Below are positions 1-12,278 of a stretch of 64,000 nt of DNA, piece by piece; within the stretch, counting starts at the first letter, position 1; every line of letters begins with the position of its first letter. The stretch lies in contig CM033408.1 in the NCBI GenBank assembly GCA_019426215.1, forward strand, positions 28,933,953 through 28,997,952, in the 5' to 3' direction. The position numbers and the translations under genes were made by a program. Source of the DNA: Buddleja alternifolia (Eukaryota; Streptophyta; Magnoliopsida; Lamiales; Scrophulariaceae). The notes below the pieces were generated by a model. It searched no databases. It saw only the letters and a list, made by a program, of their open reading frames with translations, and was not told where the DNA came from.

Positions 1-175
1 AAAAACATGATAAATTATGCGCAGAAAATTCAATTTGCTTGAACTCAACTTGTGTTTGAATCGATTAAAGCTCGTTTGAGTTTAGTTTTGTAAACAATCA
101 AGTCAAAACTCAAGATAATTTCTTGTAAAGCTCGATAATAATTTAAGCAAACTGAAATAATACCTCAAACAACCT
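1..175. repeat. Degenerate copy of a 'CTCGTTTGAG' dispersed repeat
   Basis: The stretch contains phrases such as AAAGCTCGTTTGAGTTTAG and repeated AAACTCAA/AAGCTCGATAA words. These match better-kept copies near 49.25-49.55 kb and 55.45-55.79 kb, and a weak copy near 14.33-14.62 kb. No coding potential is seen. The repeat class is not identified. Confidence 0.45.
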
Positions 176-708
176 ACGTGTACTACCTACTCAAGGAAAA
201 GAAACTTGTTCTCATACAAAACTTCCATGGAAAAGATGGAGAAGAATCCTGTTTGCATTTAACACCGTTGACTATTCAATACACAAAATGCTTACATTGT
301 TGAAAAATAAAATTAAATTGGTGCTTCCACGGTGGATTTGACACCTAAAAGTAAAATTCATGACCTACCCAATATAGACATCCCTGCATCATAAAAATTC
401 TCAGGAAATAATAAAAACTAAAACAATAACAAAACAGGAAATTTAGAAGGTCATGAAAAAAATGAAAACTATATACAAAGACGTAAAAAATCAATTGAAC
501 ACATAAGACCTCCCTAACCTTATATTTGAGCCTTCGATTTTTAGTTAGAAAACACGTTAAGCAAAATATTGTCCTCACTGCAAACGACGTAACTTTGTGT
601 TTGATCTGTTGCACCAGTGTCTCTTTTACCTTTCTTCATTAGACCCTCGAACCAAACAAGCCTAACAGTTTCAAGTACCTGCAAGATAATTGAACCACCC
701 AAAAAATC
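176..708. other. 3' flank of the SERK gene
   Basis: Non-coding AT-rich DNA downstream of the SERK stop codon on the minus strand. It should hold the SERK 3' UTR, but I could not fix a polyadenylation site. The small open frames here show no recognisable protein. Confidence 0.4.
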
Positions 709-3700
709 TCATCTCGGCCCAGATAATTCATCGGGTCGGATATTAGAAGTCGAGTCGGCAATTATCCAATCAATGTTAGGTTGAGGCATGTGATTAAACT
801 CTTGACGGTACATTTCTTCCTTTTGCCACTCCTCCCATCTCTCATCCAAACCATCACCTTCAAGCATCCTCGCTACTTCAGACATCTTGGGACGTTCTGT
901 TGGAGAGCTCTGTATGCAAAGTAGAGCTACTTGTATCAGCCGTTCAACCTCTTCATCAATGTAATTACCCTTGAGATCTGCATCAACTAATGTTTCCAAC
1001 TTTTTCTCCTTTAGAAACCCATTTACCTGTGATCATAAAATCAAATCTCAATGAACCAAACCGGAGTTGCAGTGTTTCGGAATTTTAACTTTTATTTTCA
1101 ATGTAGACTCGATAAGAAGCTTTCAGATTGAAAATTTCTAGTCTGAACTTAGTCCGGTCGAAATTACACTTGTCATGTGATTGTTACTCCCAGTCTCCAA
1201 CATGCTATGTGATTGTTACTCCCAGTCTCCAACATGCTATGTGATTGGTTGAGTTCAGACAAACCAATTCTGAGCTAAAATTCTCCATCATATACAAGCA
1301 ATATATAGTAGTAGAAAAAAAAATCCACCGCAAAAGGGGTTTTGCAGTTTTTCTCTCGGCGCATGCTAGCCAACTAACGTGCGCCACAAACCCTACCCAT
1401 GGCAAGAATGAAAGGCAAACGCATGGAGGAGATAACAACGAGTCCAATTGCACCAACTGCAGAGAAATGCTCTTCTCAGGCTACGAAAGAAGGAAATAGA
1501 AAGGAAGTTGAGGAAACTGGCACAAATGATGGGAAGGCAATTCCCCAAGGGTTTGATATTGAGAAATTAATGGCAAAGGAGGTGCAGGAAGCTAAGGAAA
1601 ATACTCACACACCACCACGTGAGAACCAGGTGGAGATTAGGCAAGCTGGAATACAAAATCCAATCGGAGAGAATCGCGAGAAAGTGCAACAGAAAGGACT
1701 GATATGTGTAAGAGCAATCGCGATGGAGGTTGGGGAACAAAATTGGAAACAATTCAGAGTGAAGGTGATGAAATTTGCCTCATAAGATACCATGTATAGC
1801 CAAAACTTGCATATTTGCACTATTCACTTGCTGCCAGTATCTTGGGCCAAGATATCCCAACTAAAGTGATGGTGGATTTTCTACAAGCACGATGGAAGGC
1901 ATGGTAATGTCGAGGGTTGTTAGACACGATGCGGGGTATTTCATACTGAGGTTTGAAACAGAAAAAGAAACGAAAGTTGCTCTACAGAGAGTTACACGAA
2001 TTTTTTACTCTAAGCCCCTAATATTAAGGAGATGGACGAAGACCATAGAAGTTGGGGAGGTTACCTATGTTCCAATAAGGATACAGTTACCTAAGCTACC
2101 ATTAGGTATGTGGGGGGTGTCTACCTTAAGTAAAATAGCTAGTAGAATTGGAGAACCACAATACACGGATGAATTAACAGCAAAAAAGCTGAAATTAGAT
2201 TATGCCAGATTGGTAAAGAATTGCCTATTGAAATTAATATTGGAACGAGGTAAATGGCAAGGTAATTAAGCAACTGGTAAGATATGAATGGTTGCCACTG
2301 ATGTCCAAACATTGCCATGCTTGGGGCCATAAAGAAGGAGGTTGTAAGAAACATGTAGTGCAGCAATGGCAGGTTAAGAAAATTGAAGATGATAAGACAA
2401 GTCAAGCTGGCCCAAGTGCAACCAAGTGAGAAGGGTGCACAGACGAGCCAGCAGAAAAACATCCCATCCCCACAGCAGAATAGAGGCAAGGGCAAATGGA
2501 TGGCAAGAAGTTGGGCAATCTAGACAGAGGAAAGGGAACAATTGGGCAGAGAAAACTACCAATTTGGAGATACAGAATGCTCTTTCAAATTTATTCCATG
2601 TCTTAAGTCAGGTCCAGTGGTTAAGGGAGGAAGTGAGAAGTTGGCAGTACCCCAGACATATGATCATAGGGACATGGAACATTAGAGGTCTCAACACAAC
2701 TGAAAAACAGCAAGCTGTTAAAAAGCTAGTTGGGACACATAATGTGGAAACAAGAGCAAAACCAAAAAATAGCAAGATGTTTTAGGGAGGACTACTATAT
2801 AGCAACAACTAATGGTAGGATTTGGCTCTTATGGAGGAAAATCACTGCTAATGGTTCTGTTTTGAACATTACCGACCAGATGATAACATGTAGAATGTAA
2901 GTTGGTAAATGATCTTTTATTTTGTCTATGATATATGGATTGAGATGATATGGGGAGAAAGACCCTGTGGCAGGGTATAGGGGAGAGGAACTATCAAGAA
3001 CCCTGGGTACTGATGGGGATTGGAATGCCACATTGCATCAAGATGAAAAGTTAAACAACGATGGTAGTTACAGTGGAGGTAATGAGGACGTGAGACCTGT
3101 TTTGATAGGATGGGCTGGAAGATATCCCATACACATGGAACATTTACACCTGGTGTAATCATCGACAAAAGGATACAAGAACATATTGCAAGCTTGACAG
3201 AGTTGTAGCCAATGGTGCGTGGCTTATGAACATGGAAAGGAGTACAATTCAGTCCTTGGGCAGTGACATCTCAGAGTTACTGAGTATGGCAGAAGTAAAA
3301 ATGGGCTAACCTCAGTTCAAGTTTATGAATGGGTAGAGACACAATCCAGTATTCTTTGATATTGTCACAGAGGAACAGGGCAAGTTCATAAAAGGGTGCA
3401 AAATGTACAGGATAGTACAAAGATGCAAAAATATGGACAGACTCAAATCTATGCGTAAGGACAACTATTCACAGATTTCAGAAAGGGTAAGAACAGCGAG
3501 ACAGGAGCTAAAGGAAACCAGTGGTGTTCTGCTTAATACACCTTTCGATGCTACAGTGATAAATATATAGCAGGGGATGCCAAACCTGGTTTGGCCAAAA
3601 CGCGATCAATCATGTGACAATTACAATAACACTTGCCTTGTGATTCGTGCAATCAGATTTAAAATGTAATTGATTGACTTAGGTCGGGAAAATTACAATA

Positions 3701-6700
3701 TTAGTCCCATGGACCAGGGCTCGTTGCAATTTCGGTCTCATTGTTTATAAATTTGCAAAGTTAGTCCCGTAAGATGTTGGTCTAATCCGTTAAGAATTGG
3801 ACGAAATTTCGCTCGTGCAATGCATGTGCCGTTGACTTTATTACTGAATATGTGGAAGGCACGTAATGGAAAACATCTCCAATTCATTTTTTAATAGTTC
3901 AGACTAAAAGTGCAAAAAATGCATTATATTTGACTAACTTTGCAAGTTTGAAATAACGGGACTAAAAATGCTATTCTATGGGACCAGTTGCAATTTTCCC
4001 GCTTAGGTTCAACTAGATCTTATTTGAGCTAGTTTCCAGATAGCAATATGAAAATATGTGAAGTAATAAGGCTTACCCAATCGAGTAACATATCATCATC
4101 ATCATTAGCAAGCCGAGCAAGATCAGAAGCTCTCTGCCCAGTAATGAGCTCAAGAAGCATGACACCATAACCGAAAACATCGGTTTTCTCAGAAGATTTA
4201 CCGGTGGAAAGATACTCCGGAGCTATATGACCAATAGTTCCACGTACTAATGTTGTAACATGAGTATCTTTGTAGTCCATGAGTTTGGCCAACCCAAAGT
4301 CACCAACAACTGCTTCAAAGTCCTCATCCAATAGTATATTGGCAGCTTTGACATCACGATGAATGATTTTAGGGTTACAGTGATCATGCAAATAAGCAAG
4401 TCCTCTAGCCGACCCCAGTGCTATCCGGTTTCTGATTGGCCAATCAAGTGGAGGTTGTGATTTAGGTCGCGCTGCATGATTTCATCAAAAGGCTCGTTAG
4501 AGCGAATACATGTCAAAAGCCATAGCAGACTACAAGTTGTGATCTAGCAGAATCAGATAGGAAATCAATTAAATATATTTATATCATTATCCCACTTCAA
4601 TGATAAGCAGAAATCCAGAAACGGCTGACGAAATCATGTATGTGATTGGATTGACGTATTTTTCAGTTGATGGTGTACATGTTATTAACCAAGATGAATA
4701 AATCCACCTATTATTTGCTTTTTATGGAGATAACAAACCAATCAGTTGAAGGAAAAATTTCTGCTACAGCTAACTAGAGAAGGGCATGGTAATCTGGCCA
4801 TATAATCACTATAACTGTTCATAAAATAATAGTGTCTTTTGTTGTACATGTAAAAATATTTCCACTCTAGGATGCAAGTTCTTGGCAAAAAAAACGTTAT
4901 ATATTGCCCTTTATAGAGTAGCCAAACTTGATCCCTTAAACATAAAGACCCGACCAAGAAAAAGGTTGAATATGAAAAACAGAAGACTACCTCTTAAGCA
5001 TGATGCAACACTTCCATTAGCCATGTAAGGATAAACAAGCAGCCTTTCTGTTGGCGTCATGCAAAAGCCACGCAAACGAAGTAAATTTCGATGGACAGCC
5101 ATGCTGATCATTTCTACTTCTGTTTGGAACTGCAGCTCTCCACCTTGAGTACGTTCTTCTTTTAGTCTTTTAACCGCCACTAGAGAACCATCTGCTAACC
5201 GGCCTTTGTAAACCTTACCAAACCCACCTCTCCCAAGAATATTTTTGTCACTAAAATTATCCGATGCAACTTGTAGCTCACGTAAGGAAAATCTCTTGTG
5301 CTGTCCCAGATGAACTTCGAGATCTTCCTCAGCTGCAATCAAATATAAAAAATAGGTGATAATTGGGATTACATACTCTATGTGATGATATTTTTTAATT
5401 TTTATTTTTATGCACTAACCAGGAACATCAAAGAAATTATCATTTGGCTTCTTTCTTCGGTACATAGCAAGTGCAATAGCAGGAGCAGCAAATAGAAGTG
5501 CTGCTCCGGCAGCAACCCCTCCTGCAATGGCTCCCGTAGCACTGTCTCCAACTGAAATGGTGACTTATTTATAAAACATTCAGATGACAAATTTAATTTC
5601 TACATGGTCATTTTGGTAGCAAATGAGACAATGTTCCTTCCACATTTCAGAGCGCAGAAGTTCAAATTACCGAAAATGCATCAATTCAAAATGTTGTGGA
5701 AGAATAGTTCAGGTGAACGCATTGAATGCAAATGCTATTGCTATGTTTGTTTATATTTTATGTTAGTTTTCAGAAAAATTTCGGGAGATGTGTATTGTGG
5801 GTATTCCTGTGTAAATGATGTGATGTTGGGTGCGTTTGTTTATGTTTTAAGAAAATGGTTGCAATTAATAAATTTCTTTAAATCAAATATGATTTGCTGA
5901 TGTATGATGTATGATGTGTAAAATGGTTGAATTGGTTATTTTGGTAATTCACAATAAAAATATTGAAGTCAGAGAAAGAAAAGAAAGAATTATCAAAGTA
6001 AGTAATTATTGATGACAGATAGTGTTTAGCGATGAATGTGTTTATTGATAGGTTGCTATATAGCAGAAAATAAAGGAGAATTTTGAAAAATGTGTTTTTG
6101 GTTGAAACATAGGCCTGTAATTTCTCAGTAGCAATATGCATGTTTGCATCCATGACTTGAAAAGTTGTTCGTATTGTATCATAAAAAAGAAAAACAAGGT
6201 CATTTTTCTAATTCAATGGGGAAGGACAAAAATAGAAGATGGTGAGGCAACGTGGATAGACGAACCTCCAGAAAGAGATGGTGTCGTCGGTGAAACTGGA
6301 GGAGTTGGAGATACAGGAGGGTCCAAGCTATTATTCGAAAAACTGAAAGATTAAAGTCATTGTCAGCAATAACACAAAGGGTCATTGTGTATTAAAAGTA
6401 AAAATAAATCAACCTGATAGGAGTGAAGAGCCAAAAGGATCCATTAACTGGAGTTGGTCCAGTGAGGCGGTTATTTGAAAGATCACTGCATTTATTGAAC
6501 ATGGGACTTGAAGATACGTCATATAGAGAATGATCATATAGATACATCATATAGTCATATAGAGAATGATCGATTGACTTCCTACTTACAGGACTTGAAG
6601 ATTGTTGATGGTAGTCAGAGACATGGGAATTTGTCCGCTCAAACTGTTATTATTGAGCCTCCTACACAGTTCAAAGGGTAATCACACACTATTACATTTC

Positions 6701-9700
6701 ACACACTAATCCATTTCCTGAATAAACTTTGCACAATTCATGTGGTGAGGCCAAAATCGGAGTAGGTGTCATGGTTCTTTAGTAATTTTTGAAAAGAAAT
6801 ATAAGCGAATTACTTCAAAAGAAGAACCTAAAAAGAAATATAGAGAGAAAAGAAAACACGATTCTCCTCTGCTTGTATGTACTGAAGCTGTACCAAACAT
6901 TCCAAATACCGTATGCCGCCTACTTTGAATGAAAATATCCTACCCGTACAGCAGGCAAAAAGATCTTGAGAAGAAAGAATACAAAATAACAAAGTGAAAC
7001 CCATACAAGAAACGTAGTCCCTGAAGCCTGCCCAATGTATCAGGAATTGGACCACTTAGGTTGTTCATATAAAGATCCAAGCTCACCAAGTTGAGCAAGT
7101 CTCCAAGCTCATTTGGAATTCTTCCGCTAATATTATTACCGTAAAGTTCCCTGCCGAGAGAGAGAGAGAGAGAGAGAGAGAGATGTTTATCCTTCTTTTT
7201 TCAAATAGGAGGGTAGGGAGAGTTTTCAGATGATTAAAGTAACTAAAGATTATTCAGAAAAATATCTAAAAGTAAGATAATTTTCTTCAAGCCATCACAT
7301 ACAGAATAGATAGACGTATGGTATTGCTTTATCATGCGGGTGAAACTTACTTGGCCATTACATGTACGGGAAAGGATGTGAATGATACATTATACTATGC
7401 CAAGCTTTTTTATGAGTGCATTCAGATTAATTCACAAATCTGTCAAACTTTGCAGTGTATTTCAAAAGCCCATCAATCACAGTTATCTAACAGAAAGATT
7501 GCACAAAACATTCTCCGCTCCGATCAAAGTCTAACCAACGAGTCAAGTTTAAAAAATGGGAGCATATACTTTATGGGAACTTAGAAATGAATCTTTGAAT
7601 ACAATGATCGTAAATATATCTCGAGCACTTCAATGAAGTTGCATTAATTAAAAAACAAAGAATTAAAACAGGCCAAAGGTTTTCTACGTGTCAAAGACAT
7701 GAAATAGGCTAACATATTGTAACAGAGCAACAAAGAAAAAACAGACTATACCAGCAGGTAAACTAGAATTTCCAATTTGCAGACATGACAACGCAACCAA
7801 ATGTATATTTAAATCAGATTTATTGTTCGAAAATTTGTCCCATCAGGTGAAGTACGAAGGAAGTATCAAAAAACAGAGAGGGATAAAACTTCCGAAACTA
7901 AATGCTATCCGCATTTTTCCATGCTGCAGTAATTCCAGAACGTAAATACTAGTAAACAGATACACATATGATCTGTAGATTCTAAGATCGTGGATTGACC
8001 ATTACAGATTTTATTACATGAGGCATATTCCTTTTTTTCTAACTTTACGAAGTAATCTACCTCTTAAATAGAACAACTGTATGCCTTTTAGGGGAACAAA
8101 ATAGGATTAGACCATCAATAGAAATATACGAGCACATAATATGTTTCGCATGGTCATACAGGATCATAAATTTTTTAATCCTCGAGTAAGGGAAGTCATA
8201 AGTCAGGATATCACACTAAGGTATAAACAAGTCAATAAATTAGAATACACAAAACTATAATGAGTCAAAATTGTGTCTGGAAAGCACGACGTACAAGTAC
8301 TGTAATTCCGGGAGCTGACCAAGGTTTGGAACCAATTGACCAGACAAATTTGCATTGCCAAGATCACTGAGTAAGAACAAAAACAAAAAACATTCCATAA
8401 TTTGATAATACTGAAACTGTACCAAATTAAGCAGCTCGACCTGAACGAGATATTATGGGAATAAGGAGTGCATATGTAGCATATTTGGTGTAAATCAATG
8501 ATATTGAAATACTGAGAAACCAATTAAGTTATTTGTTTTCAACAAGTATAATTAAAAATAATGCATACGAGATAACTCTAAATTATATGAATGTGACAGA
8601 CTAGTGTATCTAGTGTAGATTACTTTGATATGTTTAGAAGTGAAACCAGGCTTACACTCTGGTAACTCTATGGTCGTCGTTGCAAATCACGTGAAACCAA
8701 GTACATGGATTGACGAGGCCCGAATCCCAATTCTGAAGAACAAGGTTAGGATCGACCAAATTTCTCCCAAATGCGTACAAGGCATCACCTGCCTCACAAA
8801 ATCTTATCATATAACTTTTGTTCATTTCGTGTTATGTTGCTCTAATTAAGCTACAACCACACAACACAACAATATCAACCACAAAGAGAAAAAAAATATA
8901 GCCAAAAATGTTCACTATCATTAACAATTTTTAAGTTGAGAATGAAACTATTTTCAAAAAGAAAACCAAAAAATCTTTTTGATGTACCCTATTTTAGCAG
9001 TAGGGACATTAATGAGTCATTGTAAAATATGCTTCATTCGAACAGCCAAACACTACCCAGTTTCATCCTATAAATATGAGTAAAAAGCATATTGCACCCT
9101 ATAAAATAGGGTTTTTGGCACTTGCCACCCTCTAAAAGAAAAATGCACACTTTGCACCGCACCCTCACTTACATCATCTTTGGCAACTTGCACCCTCAAG
9201 CCTCAACAATATATCTTCTCAAAAGAATATAGCAGCAACATTTCTACTCGACATTTCACCATCCATCCATTGTGGCTCATGGAGTTTATATTGGAGTAAG
9301 ACCTAACTAAATTTTCCATAAAAATCTTTATTCAAAATTAACAGTTGTTGGTTGTGGTTGGCACAAACACAAAAATAGGCAGGTGAGGTAGCAAATTACC
9401 AAATATCTTAATACTTTAATTTATGGCGCAAAAAAAGAAGCATATTGAGCACTTTTCATATGCTCACTTTTACCAATTGCAGTCAAAGAATTCCAAAAAA
9501 AAAAAAACTCATGCAAATATAGATATTAACGTTTCCAAATGATTGTCTATCACTTGCAAGGATGTCGAAAAAATCGATTTGGGGAATTTTCGACATGTAT
9601 AAATTTTTCACAATTTCCTAACTTCAAGCTTTGCATGGAGAAATATTCATTACTAATATTGAAAAAATTCACTTGAGATACTTCGTTGTTAACTATTTTG

Positions 9701-10352
9701 GCCGGAATCTGAATTGAGGGTGCAAGTTGCCTAAGATCATGAAAGTAAGGGTGCAAAGTGTGTGTTTTTCTTTTAGAGGGTGGAAAGTACCAACAACCAT
9801 AATTTACAGGGTGCAATATGCTGTTTACTCCTACTTCTAGGGTGCAAATGCAATATACATCATAGGATATCCACAAATTCCAGGGTTTACATAAAACGTA
9901 AATTACCAATCAATTAATTATACTCAGTTCAAGTCAACGTGCAATCATTAAATCAAATTCACCAAATTGAGAAACTCGAATGCATAATCCGACGTAAATA
10001 ACTAAAAAATTAAGAACAATGTTACATACTACCGATTATTGTTTACCGTTTTTCCAGTTTTTTTAATTTTGGTAAGAATTGAGTACAATAAATGCATTTA
10101 ATTTGATTTTCGTAAATATTTACCATAGCAAATAGATATCTTACTATATCAAGAATCGATGAAAAAATGATGAAAAAAAAACAAATAAATATCTTATTAT
10201 ATCAAGAATCGATGAAAAAATAATGAAGAATAAACGGTGGTATATAGCATTTTTCAAAAAAATAAATAGAAGAGACCTTCAGCGTTGGCAGAAACCCGCG
10301 AAATTAAGCAGAGAACAGCCAAGTGCATGATCGTGGCATTTGACTTATCCAT
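709..10352 (-). CDS. BAK1/SERK3-like: SERK/BAK1-type LRR receptor-like kinase (11 exons, 610 aa)
   Basis: Exons, read on the minus strand: 10352-10277, 8788-8656, 8366-8295, 7150-7007, 6661-6590, 6485-6414, 6342-6266, 5551-5420, 5332-4991, 4471-4077 and 1026-709. All junctions are GT-AG and in phase, and the 133/72/144/72/72-bp pattern is the SERK gene structure. The protein has a signal peptide (1 to about 24), a leucine-zipper-like segment, about five LRRs, a short Ser-Pro-Pro hinge, a TM helix (about 221-244) and a Ser/Thr kinase. Kinase landmarks are the glycine loop at 293-298, Lys314, HRD Asp413, DFG Asp431 and the subdomain VIa Tyr400. The tail ends in SGPR. SERKs are plasma-membrane co-receptors for brassinosteroid, immune and developmental LRR kinases. 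The hinge and the [14 protein letters not shown] region look closer to SERK3/BAK1 than to SERK1/2. One oddity is Leu448 in the activation loop, where Ala is usual. The gene appears functional. Introns 1, 7 and 10 contain TEs. Confidence 0.95.
1175..1250. repeat. 32-bp tandem duplication in SERK intron 10
   Basis: A 32-bp unit beginning ATGTGATTGTTACTCCCAG occurs at 1175-1206 and again at 1207-1238 with no visible difference. The start of a third copy follows. It lies 149 bp upstream (in minus-strand sense) of the last SERK exon, just outside the LINE fragment. Confidence 0.85.
1385..3565 (+). mobile_element. LINE (L1-type) fragment, lacking reverse transcriptase, in SERK intron 10
   Basis: The sense strand runs opposite to the host gene. 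Open frames start at ATG 1399 with a low-complexity ORF1 head (1399-1785). A DUF4283-like segment follows at about 1862-2250, with [33 protein letters not shown] and LDYARL. The start of an AP-endonuclease follows (GTWNIRGLN near 2672-2700) and then [11 protein letters not shown] near 3018. The last recognisable piece (about 3397-3570) is the basic linker that normally precedes the reverse transcriptase ([14 protein letters not shown]). Several frameshifts and stops separate these parts. No RT, 3' UTR or poly(A) tail is present, so the element is dead and truncated at its 3' end. The outer limits are approximate. Confidence 0.85.
3685..4001. mobile_element. TIR element (MITE, MULE-like) in SERK intron 10, 317 bp
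   Basis: The ends are inverted: the left end begins CGGGAAAATTACAAT and the reverse complement of the right end begins CGGGAAAATTGCAACTGGTC. Both continue into GTCCCATGG/GTCCCATAG. The direct repeat CTTAGGT lies immediately outside on each side (3678-3684 and 4002-4008). That would be a 7-bp TSD, or 9 bp with mismatches. There is no coding capacity. It ends 75 bp from the exon 10 donor. Confidence 0.8.
5738..6113. mobile_element. Degraded hAT-like MITE in SERK intron 7
   Basis: The left half (GCTATGTTTGTTTATATTTT, then GTGCGTTTGTTTATGTTTTAAG about 90 bp later) follows the same order of words as the better-preserved element at 42326-42870 in a BXL intron. The right end, read in reverse, gives GGCCTATGTTTC. 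Borders are approximate and no target duplication is clear. Confidence 0.5.
7156..7183. repeat. (GA)14 microsatellite at a SERK 3' splice site
   Basis: A perfect GA run on the plus strand. On the transcribed strand it is a (TC)n tract that ends 4 nt from the AG of intron 3, just before exon 4 at 7150. It therefore forms the whole polypyrimidine tract of that acceptor. Confidence 0.95.
9078..9830. mobile_element. Long-TIR non-autonomous element in SERK intron 1 (about 753 bp)
   Basis: Inverted repeats of roughly 115-120 bp lie at 9078-9200 and 9716-9830. Each reads from the outside as GAGTAAA, GCATATTGCACCC, a CCACCCTCTAAAAGAAAAA block, CACTTTGCACC and GGCAACTTGCACCCTCAA. The spacer of about 515 bp has no recognisable gene. 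Long TIRs suggest a Mutator-like origin, but I could not find a target-site duplication at these limits. The right side carries about 27 further bases of similar GGGTGCAAATG wording, so the true end may lie further out. Confidence 0.75.
10130..10228. repeat. 53-bp tandem duplication near SERK exon 1
   Basis: The unit runs from AAATAGATATCTTACTATATC through AAGAATCGATGAAAAAAT. It occurs at 10130-10182 and, slightly diverged, at 10183-10228. It lies in intron 1, about 50 bp from the exon 1 donor at 10276. Confidence 0.8.
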
Positions 10353-10734
10353 TAGGATTTTTTACCTCAAATTCAACACCTAAAAATCGAAATTCATCGT
10401 CAAAATCTACACTAATGCACCAACTAACATAATTTACAATACATAATCATCAAAACTGTAACTAGCAAAAATACAAAATTAATCAATTAGAAACCGCTAA
10501 ACTGAGCTGAATTTAACCTGAAGAAGTAGGGATTACAAGCAGAAGTTAAAAAGAGTGAAGAATCAGAAGCAGAAGAAACAAAAAGTTTGATATTAATTTT
10601 GAGTTGATTTATGGGGATGAATAGGAAGAATATGGAAGAGACTTTTCTTTTCTTCTCTTTTACTATTTCTATTTTTAATTTCTGATATTTTATCAGTCAA
10701 TTTTGGGTATCTGCTTTTTTTCTTTTTTTCAATG

Positions 10735-10924
10735 AGACGATTACATCAATTATATTGAATATTGAATTAAATATCGTTAATTGACAATTTTCTATTACAA
10801 ACTTGAACCACTGAACTATTATATAAATAGAGACGATTATATAATTATATCGAATTTTGAATTAATTATTATTAATTGACAATTTTTATTACAAACTTTA
10901 ACCACTGAACTACTATATAAATAG
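10735..10924. repeat. Two tandem copies of a 96-bp unit upstream of SERK
   Basis: Copy 1 is 10735-10830 and copy 2 is 10831-10924. Both start AGACGATTA, share TTAATTGACAATTTT and CCACTGAACTA, and end TATATAAATAG. They lie 380-570 bp upstream of the SERK ATG, so the gene's regulatory region was duplicated here. The TATA-like end of the unit reads in either direction. Whether it is used is unknown. Confidence 0.8.
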
Positions 10925-12269
10925 AGAAATAACACACAAATTTGATGGGATCCAACTCCTGACTAGGAAATCATTGGGCCACAATCTTACCATTATGCCA
11001 AGACATCATTGGCTGGGAGTATAGCGTTTAATTGTCCATGTCGCTCCTTGAAACTTGTATTTATTTCGTGTCGAACCGCAACCTTGAGTAAAATGGTTGA
11101 AATATGATGAAAGTTTTAAGAATAAAAGCTCATTATCAAGTGGAGCGTGAGTCTAAACAAAGAACAATTCGCTTAAAGGATTTTTTTCATAATTTAAATT
11201 ATTTTTAGGAAGCTTCGATACTTTAAATCTTAATATAATTTCAATTACTCATACTGTCGTACATGGTAGATTTTACGCTGTTCATTAGTTGTCATTATTA
11301 CGAGGATTGAAGTCTTAAGAGCTCCTATTAACGATTTTTGGGGTCAAAAATTGACTATTGTCACCACTCACTTATTTGTAATTCCATATTAGCTATAAAC
11401 GGGAAAAAAATTGTGTGTGTGTATAATCTTCAAACTCCATTAAGAATTTGCTCTCCTAGTTATGCCATTCTCTGCTTAGGAGCGTACACAACCGTACAAG
11501 TGCAAATTTAATATGCTACCTTAGAGAAGTTGTAAGGATGGGTTAGGTTTAACAACTCTTTGAAGAGTCAAGTTGTACTTGAGATCCAGATATTCAACTT
11601 ATTATTAGTTTATCTTAATTATTAACTCTAATCACGCACACTACACTTTGATATAATTTTATTGCATGATCTCTATTTCAACTTTGTGTTTCATTTTATA
11701 TTTAATTTATTATGCATGTCACAAATACGTTTGAAGAAGATTTTACGCATGTAAAGACATATATGAGAAATAGAATACAAGATGAATTACTAATTTAAAA
11801 TAGAAGATCCCAATTGAATAATAACCCTACAAGCGAAAAATCTAAATCAAGGGAATTCATCTCTTGAATAGCCATTTGGTCGAGCAGTTAAAACTTCTGC
11901 CAGTTCTAGAAAAGTTCCAAAGTCGAAGAGCTAGGTGTACCAGCTACATAGGATCCAGTGCGATCACGATCAATGGTTCGTGCTCCTGTGGAATACTTGA
12001 AAAATTTGCCTAATCGAAATTGATTTTAATTGTGTAGTCAAAATACATATTCATGATTTGTTCAAGATAATTAAAGTTTTTCTTTACATATAAACAGATA
12101 AATAAATAAAAATTGATTCTTAAAAAAATTTCATGATTTTAAAATTTCAATCGCAATTAGTCGCGTAATAGACCTATAAAATAACATCCAAAATTCATAT
12201 TACCTAGTATATAGCTTGTTGATTACGTGTAATGAAACGAAAACATCATTAGGCGTTGATTGAGTGGTT
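10925..12269. other. Intergenic, nothing recognised
   Basis: AT-rich DNA with many stops in all frames. I see no conserved protein, RNA gene or bounded repeat. Confidence 0.5.
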
Positions 12270-12278
12270 GGGTAAATG

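Noticed and set aside
6136..6354. Plus-strand frame with [10 protein letters not shown]
   Set aside because: It is the antisense of SERK exon 7 (Ser-Pro-Pro hinge).
709..10352. SERK as a pseudogene because of its TE-filled introns
   Set aside because: All 11 exons join in phase with GT-AG borders, and kinase and LRR motifs are complete.
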